Origin: Austropuccinia psidii
Taxonomy: Eukaryota; Basidiomycota; Pucciniomycetes; Pucciniales; Sphaerophragmiaceae
Reading direction: 5' to 3'
DNA: 64,000 nt
NCBI GenBank assembly: GCA_023105745.1
Contig: JALGQZ010000009.1
Location: forward strand, 6,116,937 to 6,180,936
Shown: piece after piece, positions 22,201-33,535 of the stretch
How positions within the stretch are numbered: position 1 is the stretch's first letter
Layout: every line of letters starts with the position of its first letter
Notes under the pieces: model-generated
What the model was told of the DNA's origin: nothing
The model's input: only the letters and a program-made list of their open reading frames with translations
Database searches by the model: none
Translations under genes and position numbers: made by a program

Positions 22201-23309
22201 TTGTAAACCACTCTAGAATCAGTAGTCCTAGTAATAGAAACATTACCCCCACTCAGACTGAAAATAACATTGTCACATCTGAGAGTAACATCAACAGTGA
22301 TACACTGTGGTTACAAATGTCCCAATATGCTGAACAATCTGCAAAGCAGTTTGCAGAAATTAAAGCTGGCCAAGAGAGGATGAGACAAACTCAAGCCTCC
22401 TTGGAACAGATAGTTAAAAATCTTCAAGAAGGGTATGCTCAACTGAGCAAAGCCTCTGAAGAAACCAACAAAAGACTGAACATAGTCTTTGAAGAACAAC
22501 ACCACAGCACAAGGGACAGGTAGTGTCTGGACCAAGACATTAAAAAATTGTTTAATGCCTACCATAACTTGAAGCCCCAACCACAAGGCCTAGTTATGGA
22601 TGATCCATATCAAAAAGATGCTATCAAACCAGATGCCATGTTGATGAATAAGGCAAGATCCCCATCACAATATCAAGATGGAGATGGCATGTCTTATTCA
22701 GAGAAGGAAGCCTTGAAACAGCTTCCTGAGGCCTCAAACTGGCCCAAATTCTCTGGATCAGGAGAATATGATCATATGGAACTCATAGATTATATTGATG
22801 GACTCTTCATTGATGTACCAAGCATACCAGACTACTGGATCACTGCTAGATTGAATACTGCATTTAAAGGTCATGCTAGTATATGGTACACAGAAATGAA
22901 AGAAATCCATGGCAGGAGAAACTGGCCATGGTGGAAGAGTCAAATCATCCAAAAGTACAGTAATGGAACTTGGATATGGCAAAAGACCATGTCATTTGAA
23001 AATGACAAGTACTCTGTGGACAAAGATCCATATGAGTGGTGTCTTAGACAGTCTAAAATACTTAAAGCCATTGATCCTCAGATGAACATCCAAATGAGGA
23101 ATCACAAACTCCTGACACAATTGCCAGGAGAGCTAGAGCATGCAGTAAAATGCAGATGAAACCAGAATTGCACTCTAGATGACATTGCCAACACCTTACA
23201 AGACATAAGGAAAAGGACTAATATAGGGAAATTCACCTTATATAAGAGCAGTAGTTTCAAAGAGAAACAACCTTTCAGGGTAGGGTTTAAAGACAAACCC
23301 AAAGAAAGA
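21480..23309 (+). pseudogene. gag: Element A gag, capsid region
   Basis: Frame 0 is open from 21480 to TAG 22521 (347 codons), again to TGA 23157, and then runs on without a stop into the pol frame at 23310. So gag and pol share one frame, with two stops in this copy. The first part is Gln/Arg/Ser-rich with a coiled-coil-like segment near its end (AEIKAGQERMRQTQASLEQI). The 22548-23159 part is capsid-like: KFSGSGEYDHMELIDYIDG, then WITARLNTAFKGHASIWY, WPWWKSQIIQKYSNGTW and DPYEWCLRQ. It is homologous to the minus-strand gag of A-prime at 36244-37590. Confidence 0.8.
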
Positions 23310-26210
23310 GTGGCAGAAGTGGCAAAGAAGAGGAACTCTTGTCACAACTGTGGTTCAACAGACCACTATGCCAACAACTGTCCAAAGGCAAAGAAGAAAG
23401 TCTATGCCATAGAGAAAGTCCCTGAGGAAGAACCTCCAACAGAGGATTCTGAATCAAACTCCATGGGTGATGCCATCAGAGAACCATCTGATGATGACAA
23501 AGACCCTAGAGAGGAATTTGTAGTGGAATACCAAGAGGAAACCCCACTAGAAATTCAGGACATACAGTTGGAAGCAGGCATGCCACAGGACACTGCTAAT
23601 AAAAACTTGTGCAAACATACACAAGATGCACAAACATTCCTGGTTACACCAACCAAAGGAATGGCATATATACATGGAACAGCCACAAAAATGACTGTTT
23701 GTATTGACAATGCTCAGCATCCACTGATCATTGATAGTGGAGCACACTGCTCCATGGTGGCCAGAAACTATCTGGATACCCACTTCCTAAACTTGGAAAA
23801 AAAGCTCTTGCCCACTAAGGCAAAGAACTTTAAAAGTGCATCAGGGAAGATGACTTCCATTGGGACAATTATCAAAGAGATAATTATACCCCACAGGAAG
23901 GGTAATATCAGACTCAACCCAGAGTTTGTAGTGCTTAATGATGCCCACATCCAAGGGTTTTTATTGGGAACAGATTACCAGAGGATGTATGGCATAGACA
24001 TTTACAACAGTAAAAATAGGCATATCACCATTGGTACTAACAAGGAAAGGAAATTTTCACTTGAGATATACCAGATATCTTCTCAAGATCCACTGGAAGA
24101 GCTTCTGAAGGAATTCAGAGAGGGACAGTTTAGCACTACCCTCACCAGTAAACAAAAACTAAGTTTACTGAAGATGCTGAGAAAGAACAGACCAGCATTT
24201 GCCATTGGTGAAGAACCATTAGGCAAGATCAAAGGCCATGATATAGAACTATATCTGGATGTGGAAAGGCCTTATCCACCCATGCTGAGGAGACCTCCTT
24301 ATTCAGCAAGCCTGGAAACCAGGAAAGAAATTGAGAAACATATCAATGAACTCCTGGATATAGATGTCATCAGGAAGATTGGACATAATGAAATAGTGGA
24401 AATCACCACCTCTGTTTTAATCACCTGGCATGATGGCAAGTCTAGACTGTATGAAGATTTCAGAGCTCTGAACAACTACACAAAAGCAGACAGGTACCCC
24501 ATACCCAGGATACCTCATGCCTTAGATAAACTGGCTAAAGCCAAATACATAACCAAAATGGATTGTATGAAAGGCTTCCACCAAAATGGAGTTAAACCAA
24601 ACTCAATCAAATTACTCAGGATAATATGCCATATGGGCATATATGAGTACACCAGAATTCCATTTGGTATCAAAAATGCACCAGCCCGCTTCCAAAGGAT
24701 GATGGACACAATATTTCATGATGAAATATTGGAAGGCTGGATGGTAGTATATATTGATGATATCATTATATACTCAGAGACATGGGAAGACCATGTGCAA
24801 TACATAGAAAGAGTGCTAAGTAAATGCACACCCATAAATCTGAAAATTTCACTTAAAAAGTGCAATTTTGGCCAACAAGAGTTACTGGCTCTAGGACATA
24901 AAGTCTCAGGTCTTAGTCTGGCAATTGACCAGAATAAAGTAGCAGAAGTACTGCAAAACCCAGTACCAAAAAGCATCAAAGAGATGCAATCCTTTCTTTG
25001 GTTTGCTAGCTACTATAGAAACCATATCAAACATTTTGCACACATAACTAGTGGTTTATACAAGTTATGTTCAAAGGATGTAGTTTTTGAAATAACCAAG
25101 GAAAGGAGGGATGCATATGAGAAGATCAAATATGAACTGGCTAATGCACCTGCGCTCATCCTACCTGACTTTGAACTACCATTCAAGTTATATATAGATG
25201 CAGCATGCAGTCAAGGCCTAGGAGCAGCCCTTCACCAAAGACAAATTGTGGATGGTGAACCAAGAGAAGGAGTAATTTGCTACATCTCAAGGCAGCTGAA
25301 AGATTCAGAAGCCAGGTATGGGGCCACCCAGACTGAATGTCTATTTCTAGTCTGGGCTCTAGAAAAACTCCATTATTATCTGGAGGGTGCAGTCTTTGAA
25401 GTCTACACAGACTGCACAGCCTTGAAGTCTTTACTAAACATGAAGACTACAAATAGACATATGCTGAGATGGCAAATAGCCATCCAGGAGTATAGAGGTA
25501 ACATGACCATCATATACAAGGAAGGTAAAAGCCATACCAATGCAGATGGCCTCAGCAGATGGCCACTGGACAATGTTAAAAGCAATCCAGCTTATGACCC
25601 AGAAATTGCAGCAAAAATCCCTATCCATTTCATGGAAATAGATAGGAGAAAAAACTTCAGATTATCTGAATGGGCACCAGAAAGTGGTACCCTTGACAGT
25701 GGAAACACTGATTCAGAGGAGACAGAAGCCCCAATATTGGGAATAAGTTCCTCTGAACTGCACAATGAATTTTTCAGTGCGGTACTGAAGTCTTATTCCA
25801 AACACAAACAGTGTGGCATACTACTACAACTCCTTCAACAAAAGTACAGGAGTCCAGAACTGGAAACCCAGCTGGAAGAACCTTGGTTGAGGGCCTATAA
25901 GGAAAATAAGTTTTTTCTTATAGATGGCCTGCTCTACCACAGAGAAAAGCACACAAGTGCACTCACAGTGGTAGACAGAGACCACATCTCATTGATCCTA
26001 CAAGAATGCCATGATTGCCCCTATATGGGACACATGAGTGAAGACAGGATCAAAGAGAGGGTAGCAATCACAGCTTGGTGGCCCAAGTGGGAACAAGAGT
26101 TGAGTGAATACATCGACACTTGTGAAAGATGCCAAAAGGCAAATAGGAAACATGGGAAGAAGTATGGGTTACTTCAACACATGGGAAACCATCAACATGG
26201 ACTGGGTTAG
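23310..26210 (+). CDS. pol: Element A pol: zinc knuckle, protease, RT, RNase H, integrase start
   Basis: 966 residues are open. In order: a CCHC knuckle C11-C14-H19-C24; an aspartic protease with IDSGAH (D142); an RT palm with the catalytic YIDD (D483, D484) and the preceding [14 protein letters not shown]; RNase H with [14 protein letters not shown] (D630) and a [17 protein letters not shown] segment; and the integrase zinc site H901-X6-H908-X29-C938-X2-C941. No catalytic residue is lost in this stretch. The frame ends at 26210 because a 20-nt deletion after GLLQH throws the integrase core into the next frame. The ATG at 23310 is only the first after a TGA; the natural protein begins upstream in gag. 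Family placement as Ty3/gypsy follows domain order (RT before integrase). Confidence 0.93.
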   Translation: MAEVAKKRNSCHNCGSTDHYANNCPKAKKKVYAIEKVPEEEPPTEDSESNSMGDAIREPSDDDKDPREEFVVEYQEETPLEIQDIQLEAGMPQDTANKNLCKHTQDAQTFLVTPTKGMAYIHGTATKMTVCIDNAQHPLIIDSGAHCSMVARNYLDTHFLNLEKKLLPTKAKNFKSASGKMTSIGTIIKEIIIPHRKGNIRLNPEFVVLNDAHIQGFLLGTDYQRMYGIDIYNSKNRHITIGTNKERKFSLEIYQISSQDPLEELLKEFREGQFSTTLTSKQKLSLLKMLRKNRPAFAIGEEPLGKIKGHDIELYLDVERPYPPMLRRPPYSASLETRKEIEKHINELLDIDVIRKIGHNEIVEITTSVLITWHDGKSRLYEDFRALNNYTKADRYPIPRIPHALDKLAKAKYITKMDCMKGFHQNGVKPNSIKLLRIICHMGIYEYTRIPFGIKNAPARFQRMMDTIFHDEILEGWMVVYIDDIIIYSETWEDHVQYIERVLSKCTPINLKISLKKCNFGQQELLALGHKVSGLSLAIDQNKVAEVLQNPVPKSIKEMQSFLWFASYYRNHIKHFAHITSGLYKLCSKDVVFEITKERRDAYEKIKYELANAPALILPDFELPFKLYIDAACSQGLGAALHQRQIVDGEPREGVICYISRQLKDSEARYGATQTECLFLVWALEKLHYYLEGAVFEVYTDCTALKSLLNMKTTNRHMLRWQIAIQEYRGNMTIIYKEGKSHTNADGLSRWPLDNVKSNPAYDPEIAAKIPIHFMEIDRRKNFRLSEWAPESGTLDSGNTDSEETEAPILGISSSELHNEFFSAVLKSYSKHKQCGILLQLLQQKYRSPELETQLEEPWLRAYKENKFFLIDGLLYHREKHTSALTVVDRDHISLILQECHDCPYMGHMSEDRIKERVAITAWWPKWEQELSEYIDTCERCQKANRKHGKKYGLLQHMGNHQHGLG

Positions 26211-27315
26211 AGGACTTGTCCCAGGAGGCAAAGAAAACTATAGTTCCTGTTTGATCATAGTTGATAGGTTCAGCAAGAGCATGAGGTGTCTACCATGCCA
26301 TAAAGAAGTCACAGCCATGGATACTGCTCTGTTGTTTTGGAATAACATCATATCCACCTGTGGGGTCCCTAAGATCATCATTAGTGATAGGGACCCAAAA
26401 TTCACATCTGAATTTTGGACTAATGTATATGACATGCTTGGTACTAAACTTGATTTTTCCACAGCTTACCATCCACAAACAGATGGCCTAGCTGAAAGGA
26501 TGATCCAAACAATGGAGGACATCCTCAGAAGATTCTGTGCATATGGCATGTAATACAAGGACCATGAGGGATACACCCATGATTGGGTTACCCTCTTACC
26601 AGCAGTAAAACTGGCTTATAATACAAGCCAGCACTCCACCACAGGTAAAACACCTGCACTGGTGGAGAAAGGGTGGAACCCCCTGTTGCCTGTGGATCAC
26701 TTGAAGAAAAATTTCCTGACTATCCACCCCACAGCCAAAGACTTCCATGATATGTGGAAGAGGGCCTGTGATACAGCTGCCAAATGCATAGCTGAGGCAA
26801 AAGAATACAATAAGCAGAGGTGGGACAAATCACATATGGAACCTGACTTCAAGGAAGGGGACCAGGTGTTAGTGTCTACACTGAACTTCAACAATCTCAA
26901 AGGACCTAAAAAAATGAGGGACTCATTTGTAGGACGCTTTACTATCATTAAGTTGATAGGAAAAAATGCAGTGGAAGTCAAACTTACTGAGGAGTTTTCA
27001 AGGAAACATCCAGTCTTTCCAGTAAGTTTGGTCAAACCATACTTCCAGACAGAGGAGGATAAATTCCCCTCCAGAAGAAAGAACCCCACACCACAAGAGA
27101 TAGTGGAAGTGGAGGACTCCCCTGGACCTGTAAGTAAGATCATCAGGGCCAGGAAGATCAGACTCAATGGGAAGGATCAAAGACAATACCTAGTCAGATT
27201 CAAGAACCAGACAGCAGATAAAGACAAATGGTTGGCATAGGATGCCATACCAGATGGGAACCTTCATTTAAGGAGATTCATAGCCTCTAGGAGGACTGAA
27301 CAGTCTCATCAATGA
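26163..27315 (+). pseudogene. pol: Element A integrase core and chromodomain-like tail
   Basis: It continues pol in frame 1 after the deletion. The DDE integrase core shows NMDW (first D), ISDRDPKF (second D) and DGLAERMIQ (E). A TAA at 26551 (GAG in the other copy, A-prime) and a TAG at 27238 break it; the natural stop is TGA at 27313. After the core come [14 protein letters not shown] and [13 protein letters not shown]. The end reads [20 protein letters not shown] then WLA, spaced like the YLVKWKG...W core of a chromodomain, though diverged. The polypurine tract follows 12 bp later. Confidence 0.85.
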
Positions 27316-27327
27316 TGAGCCTTTTTT

Positions 27328-27339
27328 AGAGGGAGGGTA
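27328..27339 (+). other. Polypurine tract of element A
   Basis: AGAGGGAGGGTA directly abuts the TGTCAG start of the 3' LTR. The same tract is found inverted next to the A-prime 3' LTR at 11354-11365. It is the expected plus-strand DNA primer. Confidence 0.85.
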
Positions 27340-28750
27340 TGTCAGCCTGTGACTCAAAACCAGAGCACAAGCATGACAGCCAAAATACCACCAAAACATG
27401 GAGCTGAGCCAAATCAGCCCAAAAGGAATCAAAAGAAGGAGGAAACTCACCTCTACCTGAAAATATAAGTCCCATCACCATAGGACCAGAAATAACAAAG
27501 TTATTCCTGCTCAAAGTTATTGCTGAGCATAAACCTTAATTTTCACATCTCATCTAAAATCTAGAAGGAGAGGCTTAACCCCATCAAATGGGTACTCAAA
27601 ATGAAGCTCTAAGCCAGGGCTATCCAATGGTACCAGCCAAACTGAGCTAGCACCAATATTACTGGAGTTATGGTCAATTTCAGGCCAAATAAGGGTGAAC
27701 AAAACATTCACCTCTCATCTAACTTCTACAGTTTTAGTGTGGGATACCTGAAGTGGGGTCTTTTTGGAATACGAACAATCAGGGCTATCTGATGGTGTCA
27801 TCCATTTCCCCATATCTCAACTACTGCAGAAGGTATGGGGCAAACAAGCTCAATACAGCTTTTTGCCTAAAACACGCAAATGTACAAACTCTTGTACATG
27901 GGATACCTTTGCCATATTTAATGATACCCATATCAAATGAGGTACCATTGTGTAGAGCATATAAAGGGCTACACACTGAACCAGTTTTGAGGTTGATATC
28001 TCAAGAATTGACAAAGCTATGGCTGTCTTAAGGTTAAAATCCCACCTGCTGTCATATACAGCCTTACCATGGGATAATATCCCATAATCATGAATATGAG
28101 GTGTCAAATAGACAAAGAAGCATGTTTTTACTTCAATACCTCATATGTCAGTCAATACTGGGGTCCCATACAGTTTCTGTACAGCATTCTACGCATCATA
28201 CATGTCAGAATCAGGCTGTGAGGTCCCCAGATGAAACTTTTCACCCTGTATTGGTGAAAACTGCCCAGATGTGGTTTCAAAACCACATCTGAGCCCAATA
28301 CAGGCTATACAGGCTGTTTGCAAACCACAAGCCAGTACTAGAAAGTGAAAAAATCTTCACTTCCTCTACGTGGAAAGGTCTAGCACCCTTTCCACCCCAT
28401 TTCAGGATAAAAAGGAGGCTTTTCACAGCCAGAATTGTCTCCTCATCCTGCTCTTGAATAACCTACGTAGTAAACTGTCAAAAACAGTTTTACTCTTGGT
28501 TAATAATCAGGTATACTCATAAATTAAAAGTATTGTAGTCTTTATTAGTGTAACCCAACAGGTAAAGCTGCACCCAGGGCTTTCAACAGCGCTCACCACC
28601 ACTATATCTCTATAGTAAAGCCCTTAAAATCTTAATTTAAATCATTTATTATCAACTTTATCATCTTTTAAAACCATTTTTACTGTGTCACAGTCATAGT
28701 TAAAGCTTGTAAATACTTATATACACCTTAATCATAGACTCACCCTGACA
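27340..28750 (+). repeat. 3' LTR of nested element A
   Basis: It is 1411 bp and matches the 5' LTR at 17352 except for a 27-nt deletion near its start and scattered substitutions. At least three of these are CpG losses (ACGCGTC to ACGCATC, ACACGTC to ACATGTC, TACGCGG to TACGTGG). It ends CACCCTGACA, followed by the ATTTG target duplication. Confidence 0.93.
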
Positions 28751-31166
28751 ATTTGGGCTCACCAATGCTCCTGCCTCTTTTCAGAATCTTGTAAATGATA
28801 TTTTCCAAGATCTGCTTGATGTTTATGTTGTGGCTTATTTGGATTACTTTATGGTCTTTTCCAAATCTTAGGAAGAACATGTCACTCATGTGTCCACTGT
28901 TCTTTCCAGACTCAGAGCCAATAATCTTTTTGCTAAGGCTTCCAAGTGCCTCTTTCAAGTTTCCAGTGTAGAGTATCTTGGTTATGTTGTTTCTTCTGAA
29001 GGCCTCAAGATGGACCAAGCAAAAGTCAAGCAGATTCTCAATTGGCCGCCTCCAAAAAACCTCAAAGCTCTTCAATCCTTCCTTGGCTTTGCCAATTTCT
29101 ACCGCTGTTTCATCAAGAATTATTCAAAGAACATCAGTTGACTCACCAGTTTCCTCAATGAGGAAGCTGTTAGTCAGTTTCACCAACTCAAAGAGGCTTT
29201 CACCACCACTACAATCCTTCTCTACCCACCATTGTAGAGACTGATGCATCCAGTTATGCCTTGGGTGCTGTACTGAGTCAGGTCTCTGACTCAGGAAAAC
29301 ATCCCATTGCATTCAACAGCCACAAGCATATCCCAGCAGAGCTCAACTATGAGATTAATGACAAGGAACTCCTTGGCATAGTCTGCGCTTTCAAGCACTG
29401 GAGGGCTTTTCTCCTGTCTCTTTCTTCCCCTTTTAAAGTTCTCACCAATCACTCTTCCCTCCAAAGTACTCACTTGCCGTCAAGCCCGCTGGGCTGAATT
29501 TCTTTCTGAATTTCATTTCTCAATCACTTACTGCCCTGGCCGCCTAGCTACTCTTCTGGATGCTTTATCATGTCGGGACAACGTCTAGCCAGAGAGGAGG
29601 GAGGATTTCATTAGCAAGAATTGAATGAATTTTCAACAACTCATTAAGCAAGATGAAGTTCAACCCTCAAGGTATTTTTCATTCAAGGTGGAATCTTTCT
29701 CAAATTTGATTGACTCAATTCATAAGAAAGTATGGCAAGATCCTCAGTACAGAAGTATTGCTGAAGAATTGGGCAAACGTAAATCCATTCAGGCTTATTC
29801 TCTTGATTCCTCTTCCCAACTTCTTCTCTTCAAAGATTGGGTGGTGGTCCCAAATGACCCCACAATTCAGCTCAGCATTCTTCAAAAGCGTCATGGTTCT
29901 TCTCTAGCTGGACACCCTGGCCAAGAGAAGACTCTCAAACTTGTCAAGTGGGATTTCCACTGGTCCAGCATGACTCAATTCATCAAGGATTATGTCTCAT
30001 CCTGTCAACAGTGTTCAAGAAACAAGAATATCCATCATAGGAAGTTTGAATTCCTCAAACCTCTTCCAATTTCAAATGGTCCTTGTATTTGTCTTTCAAT
30101 GGACTTAATCGCTCAACTGCCACTGTCCAATGCTTTTGACTCAATCCTTGTCATAGTGTACAGATTCTCAAAAATGGTGATTTTTATTCCAACAATGTCT
30201 TCAATCACTTCACTAGATTTGGCCCATTTATTCATCAGGAATATTGTTTCAAATCATGGCCTTCCTTCAAGCATTGTCAGTGATAGAGGTCCTCTCTTTG
30301 TTTTTTCCTTCTGGACCAATCTTTGTCAGCAGCTCAAGATTTCAAGAGATTTGTCAACTGTTTACCATCCAGAAACTGATTGACAGACAGAGAGGGTAAA
30401 TCAGATACCAGAAAAGTATCTACGGATGTATATCAGTTATCATCAAGATGATTGGAGCACCTGGCTTCCTCTGGCTGAATTTGTCTACAATAATTCTGAT
30501 CACTCTTCAACCAAGCAATCCCGGTTTTTTACTTTTTATGGAAGAGATCCTCATTTTGACTCAGTTCACATCACTCAAGATACTCCTGCTGGAAAGTTAT
30601 CAACAAAAATCCAATCAGTTCAGCAAGATGTCAAGAGAGAACTTGAATTTGGCATAAACTGGTTTAAGAGGTATGCAGATAAAAGTAGAGAAAGTCCACC
30701 TGTTTTCAATCCTGGTGACATGGTGTGGCTTTCTTCCAAGAACATCAAATCAACCAGACCCACCAAAAAACTGTCTGAAAGATGCTTGGGTCCTTTTCCA
30801 ATCTTGAAGAAAGTCAGCACTCATACTTACCACCTCAAGCTTCCATCTCAATGGAAATCCATCCACCCAGTCTTCCTTATTTCCCTTCTGAAACCAGTCA
30901 AGACATCAATAATTCCAAATCGGCATCAAGAGCCTCCTCCTCCAATCACCATTGAAAAAGAAGAGGAATGGGAAGTTTCTCAAGTACTGGATTCAAAGCT
31001 TAAGAGGAGAGAATTATGGTATCTGGTGGAATGGAAAGGTTTCAGTCAAGACCCAGAAAGATCCACTTGGGAACCAGCCAAAAACCTCAATAATTGTCCT
31101 AATCTTGTCAAAGATTTCCATTCTTTGTATGCTGACAAGCCAGGACCCAATTCTTCAAAAGCTTGA
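28751..31166 (+). pseudogene. pol: Element B pol, rest of RT, RNase H, integrase, chromodomain
   Basis: It resumes the RT at [18 protein letters not shown]. The catalytic box reads YLDYF instead of YLDD (about 28837-28854), so the second aspartate is lost. A stop follows after MVFSKS. RNase H is broken into several frames (29261-29497 holds LGAVLSQVSDSGKHPIAF and ELNYEINDKELLGIV). From 29625 the integrase is open: an HH-CC site (HRHGSSLAGH and CQQC), MDLIAQLP (first D) and VSDRGPLF (second D). A TGA at 30381 replaces the Gly in the TDG motif before QTERVNQ (E). The segment 30426-31166 has the GDMVWLSSKNI motif and a canonical C-terminal chromodomain (EEEWEVSQVLDSK, YLVEWKGF, STWEPAKNL). Confidence 0.88.
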
Positions 31167-31922
31167 TCTTTTATGGTACTTGGTGGGGAGAGGAATTACC
31201 AAAAGTAAGTCTCACTCCTGGTATGCACCTTTAGGGGTATTCTGCTCTTCTTTGTTGTAAGCATCACCTTGGCCACTTTGTGAGCACTTTGCAATTTGGA
31301 CACAGATCTTCTGGCCTGGCTTTCAACATCAATTCTAACTTATGGCCATTTTTACTTGGGGAAAATGGACCATTCCTTTGTTATCTGTTCAACAAATTCT
31401 TTTATCAAGATTTTTCTTATTTATGGCACTGGCGGGATTGGTAACTACCAAAAGTAAGTTCCTCCCCTGGTGTGCACTTCCCTGAGGGGTCTACAATCTT
31501 TCAAAACATCACTGTGGCCACTCTGTGAGCACCTGGCATCAAATTCTGTTATCCAGGTCCTTGGCCACTTTCAAAATCAACTGTCAAAATCCGTGATGAA
31601 GATTGGACTCCCCCTCAAAATTCATTTTTTCTTTTTATTTTCTTTTTCTCTCTTTATATTTGTTTCTTTTACTTTTTTATTTTTTATATTTTTTCTCATA
31701 AATCTTTACGCCAAATAATGACTTCAACATTTTCAAAACCAAATGTCAAGAGAAGACCAATTCAACCTCAATTCATATGCCAACACTATTATCAGTTCAA
31801 AAATTTTCTTTTCAAGATTCAAATACCTCTGGAATCCCTACGTCAAATCCGTCTCACTAGCCTCAACAGGCTTCTACCTTATCTTGGTGCTCAGGAGCTC
31901 ACCATTCAAGGTAGGGGGGTAC
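31167..31922 (+). other. Element B 3' untranslated region with a duplicated block
   Basis: No ORF is likely. Two diverged copies of a block of about 110-120 bp lie 260 bp apart (31171-31291 and 31431-31537). Both have TTATGG(T/C)ACT, ACCAAAAGTAAGT, TGGT(A/G)TGCAC, and TGGCCACT(T/C)TGTGAGCAC. A pyrimidine-rich stretch follows at 31620-31700. Confidence 0.65.
31908..31919 (+). other. Polypurine tract of element B
   Basis: AAGGTAGGGGGG lies three bases before the TGTCAC start of the 3' LTR, in the expected place for plus-strand priming. Confidence 0.75.
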
Positions 31923-33530
31923 TGTCACAACCATAAAGATTGACCCTCCTCCATGGGTGTTGCGGCAATTCTAACCTGGAACCAAGTTGGGGCCAATTGG
32001 CCACACCATATCTTTTATGGCCAATTGGTCCCCTCTGGTGCTCTATGGCCATTTGGCCATTTTTTGCCCACCAATCATCATTTATGGCCTCAGGCCACAT
32101 CCTGCCATCATTGGCCTCCTTGGGCAATTTCCATATCACCAACCCCCAGGCCTTTATCTTTGATTTTGGGCCTGGGGGGTTCTTTTGTCTTCTAGGGGCC
32201 TCCGGGCCCCCTAGCCATCATCTTCCATTTTGGGCCTACCCCTTTCATTAGGGGGGTTTAGGCCTAAATGGCCTTTTTGGGCCATTTAGGCCCCCCACGG
32301 CTTCTACGGCCTGTGAGCTGTAATTCACAGTCCACGGTCCGTAGACCAATTAGGCCCCCTTTGGCCTAATCCAATGAGACCAAATGGGGCAACCATCTAG
32401 TCCCCAAGGCCAGGTGGGTCCCAAACCACAATTGGGCCTACCTGAGCCAATTTTGACCATCAATTCCTTGGACACCAAAATGGCCATAGAACCTGTAGGA
32501 CCCAAATTTAGCCATGGACCACCATGGCCTCTCGAAACCACCAGATGCCACTGAACCAGCTCAGCAAGCATTCCCCTCACCTTAGGGGGAATTTTTCCAT
32601 TCCTCCATGCACCCTGTACTCAAGGTTGCAGGAGTGGTGCATATATGGTATTTTATACCATTATGCACCATTTTTGCTCAGCAATTCAATGGTGGCGCTT
32701 TCAGGACCAAATTCCACAATTCTAAATCAAGGTCCCAAAATCAATGCCCATTTTGAAGGAGGATTCTTTAACTCATCAGTCTGGCAATCCATGGCAGCAG
32801 TCAGAAGACCATTCAAGGATCCCAATCACCTGGCCCTGCAGGAGTTGGGTTGGTAATTTCATTAAGGATTATTCCAAGGGTATTCTCAGAGGCTATACAG
32901 TCTTTCAATTAGTTTTCAAGGCATCAAGTATTTCATTACTCCTTGGACAACTCAATTGGTCCATACAGGCGTCAATCAATCAACCTGTTTGTCCTTGGCC
33001 CAATTGGGCCAATTCAATCTTCCACTGTGGTAATTCATTCACACAGTTCAATTTCAAGATTTCCAGAACTGCATTGGCCCGATTCAGACAATACAGCCAG
33101 TGATCCACCTTCCAGGATCAGTCTTTCAGTTTTTCACATATACCGGCCACCTTTCAGCACCTGGAGACTTTTTCCCCAGTTAATTAATATAGTGAATTTA
33201 TTATTATCTTTATTTTTTTTTACCTTATTAAAGTTAATACTGATCATCTTAAGTCAGTCATTCAGCACCTTTCTCTTTTTCTTCCTTGCCTGTCAGTGGA
33301 TATTGGTGGTCATATCCTTTACTAATTCCATTCCCTTTTCTGGAAGGTTGAAACAGTGAATTGAGGATTCACTTGGTTGGCTTCTTATCTTTTGGCATAC
33401 TTGTATTTTCCCTTTCTTCTTCTTTAAAGAAATCAATCTTTATTATTCTTCTTATCTTTTGGAGCCCTATAAGTGAGTTCTTGAATCCTGAGTGCCAGGC
33501 CCTCTTGCTTCCATAAGAGACCCTGTGACA
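31923..33530 (+). repeat. 3' LTR of element B
   Basis: It is 1608 bp, starts TGTCACAACCATAAAG and ends GACCCTGTGACA. It is nearly collinear with the 5' copy, sharing the GGCC-rich first third, the TATA dyad (32636-32669) and the tail. The 5' copy has about 25 extra bases in the TTATTTTTTCTTTCATC region near 13880-13905. Confidence 0.92.
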
Positions 33531-33535
33531 CTATG

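Larger units (their letters stand above)
17352..28750 (+). mobile_element. Ty3/gypsy family A element, fourth layer
   Basis: It is bounded by TGTCAG (17352) and CTGACA (28750), with the 5-bp duplication ATTTG at 17347-17351 and 28751-28755. LTRs of 1438 and 1411 bp enclose a leader with a solo D-like LTR (19357-21099), gag, and a long pol ending at 27315, followed by a polypurine tract. It inserted into the RT gene of element B. The net LTR length difference is one 27-nt deletion in the 3' copy between ATACC direct repeats. Pol has one long open frame of 967 codons but stops and a frameshift elsewhere, so this copy could not produce the full polyprotein. Confidence 0.92.
12436..33530 (+). mobile_element. 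Ty3/gypsy chromovirus-like family B element, third layer
   Basis: The ends are TGTCAC at 12436 and GTGACA at 33530, with the 5-bp duplication CTATG at 12431-12435 and 33531-33535. LTRs of 1603 and 1608 bp flank gag, then protease-RT interrupted by element A, then RNase H, integrase and a C-terminal chromodomain. Without the nested element it would be about 9.7 kb. It inserted into the integrase gene of A-prime in the opposite orientation. Chromodomain-bearing Ty3 elements usually target marked chromatin, which may explain insertion into older repeats (inference). Confidence 0.9.
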
